A stretch of DNA of 6,722 nucleotides from Actinomycetota bacterium (GTDB taxonomy: Bacteria > Actinomycetota > Actinomycetes > UBA12327), in the NCBI GenBank assembly GCA_026392555.1, contig JAPLBW010000175.1, positions 1-6,722 of the forward strand. The letters are read 5' to 3'. The notes under the pieces were generated by a model. It had not been told where the DNA came from. It did not search any database and was given only the letters and a program-made list of their open reading frames with translations. The position numbers and the translations under genes were made by a program. Shown piece by piece: positions 5,973 to 6,722 of the stretch (positions are counted from its first letter, which is position 1; each line of letters opens with the position of its first letter).

Positions 5973-6722
5973 ATGTCTGTCTATCAAGTTGAAGACTCAA
6001 CCGATCGCCGCCACCACCTTCTTTATGAGAGCAAGAAGCCCTCGGTCGCCATCGTTGGCGCAGGCTTTGCGGGAACTTGGCTGGAGATTTACATCCTTGA
6101 CAAGGCAGACCGAGATTTCGTGATCTATGAAATTGAGTCGCACGATGTGCGCAAAAATGGCGGTATTGCCTATGGCGAGTGTGGGCCTGACCACCAGGTC
6201 AACCTTTCACCTGAGCGCCAATTTGGACCGGCCGACGATGACCAGGACTACATCAATTGGCTGAACTCCGCCGATCGCGGGTTATGGCCCGAGCCCTTTC
6301 GCAGTCACATTGCAGATGCCGTAGTTGGCGCAGGTAGTGGTGAATACCCCCGTGGCTTGTTCAGAATGTATTCAGCCGAGCGATTGCAGCAGGCCAAGGA
6401 TCGGGCCGCGGCTCGCGGTTTGACTATCGACTACGTGCAGATCATGGCTGAGGCCAGTTCGATTGAAGAAACCCCCGGCGGACGAACGACCATCAACTTG
6501 AGCTCGATGATCAACACGTGCGGCAATCCGCTACACGTGATGATGGAAGACAATGGAAATGACAACAAGGTCGTTACCGATATCTGGATCATTGCCACCG
6601 GTCACGGCCCGCCGATGGTTCCGCCGTTTATGCGCAACATCCAAGAAAGCGATCGAGTGGCCATTGATCCTTGGTGCCCCAAGGTTGCAAAGCGGATGTC
6701 TGAGCGCGATCAGAGCGAGAGC
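5973..6722 (+). CDS. FAD/NAD(P)-binding oxidoreductase (N-terminal part, truncated by window edge)
   Basis: Exactly 250 codons are visible and the frame is open to the window end. Residues 25-34 form a beta strand and dinucleotide-binding loop, VAIVGAGFAG, with GxGxxG at 29-34, followed by a helix and the strand FVIYEIE ending in an acidic residue, typical of FAD ribose binding. The segment GIAYGECGPDHQVNLSPE, the DYINWL motif, and ATGHGPPMVPPF near residues 207-218 fit the FAD-NAD(P)-binding NAD_binding_9 family (PF13454), whose members are flavoproteins with mostly unknown substrates. The ATG at 5973 has an AAGGAA ribosome binding site (5960-5965) 7 nt upstream. It follows the methionine synthase gene on the same strand after 189 bp, so co-expression is possible but not shown. 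Family confident; substrate unknown. Confidence 0.85.
   Translation, partial: MSVYQVEDSTDRRHHLLYESKKPSVAIVGAGFAGTWLEIYILDKADRDFVIYEIESHDVRKNGGIAYGECGPDHQVNLSPERQFGPADDDQDYINWLNSADRGLWPEPFRSHIADAVVGAGSGEYPRGLFRMYSAERLQQAKDRAAARGLTIDYVQIMAEASSIEETPGGRTTINLSSMINTCGNPLHVMMEDNGNDNKVVTDIWIIATGHGPPMVPPFMRNIQESDRVAIDPWCPKVAKRMSERDQSES

Noticed and set aside
1..6722. CRISPR array or transposon
   Set aside because: No regularly spaced repeats of CRISPR length, no transposase-like frame and no terminal inverted repeats were seen.

Overview
The window looks like actinobacterial chromosome. GC is moderate: hand counts of sample lines give about 57% in backbone genes and about 47% in part of the left-hand region. 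A DUF2510 domain, which is largely an actinobacterial module, is present, and tRNA-Asn sequence matches the actinobacterial form as I remember it. I cannot name the genus with confidence.

Left part (1-1456) reads as the end of an integrated genomic island. It carries, on the minus strand, the N-terminal two-thirds or so of a type I restriction-modification methyltransferase subunit (hsdM, running off the left edge). Upstream of that lies a small DUF2510 protein with a CxxC motif and one membrane helix. The island ends in a 38-nt 3' fragment of tRNA-Asn (1419-1456) with no 5' half. This is the classic scar left at the distal end when a tyrosine-integrase element inserts into a tRNA gene. Three imperfect tandem 10-mers (1377-1406) sit just inside this junction.

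Middle part (1457-4500) appears to be backbone. It holds a secreted NTF2-like lipoprotein gene (minus), a divergent 8-helix membrane protein (plus), and a strong bidirectional terminator that overlaps that gene's stop. Then comes a two-gene minus-strand operon: an SRPBCC protein followed, with TAATG stop/start overlap, by a DUF169 protein that carries a C-terminal PCP_red (protochlorophyllide reductase 57 kDa subunit-like) domain.

Right part (4501-6722) holds a complete tRNA with anticodon CAT, then 66 bp later a 339-aa core-MetE methionine synthase most like the MesD type, and then the start of an FAD/NAD(P)-binding oxidoreductase that runs off the right edge. MesD enzymes are known to work with a partner, MesX (DUF1852), which is not in this window. 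The most interesting points are this apparently partnerless MesD beside a flavoprotein, the DUF169-PCP_red fusion in an operon with SRPBCC, and the island boundary.
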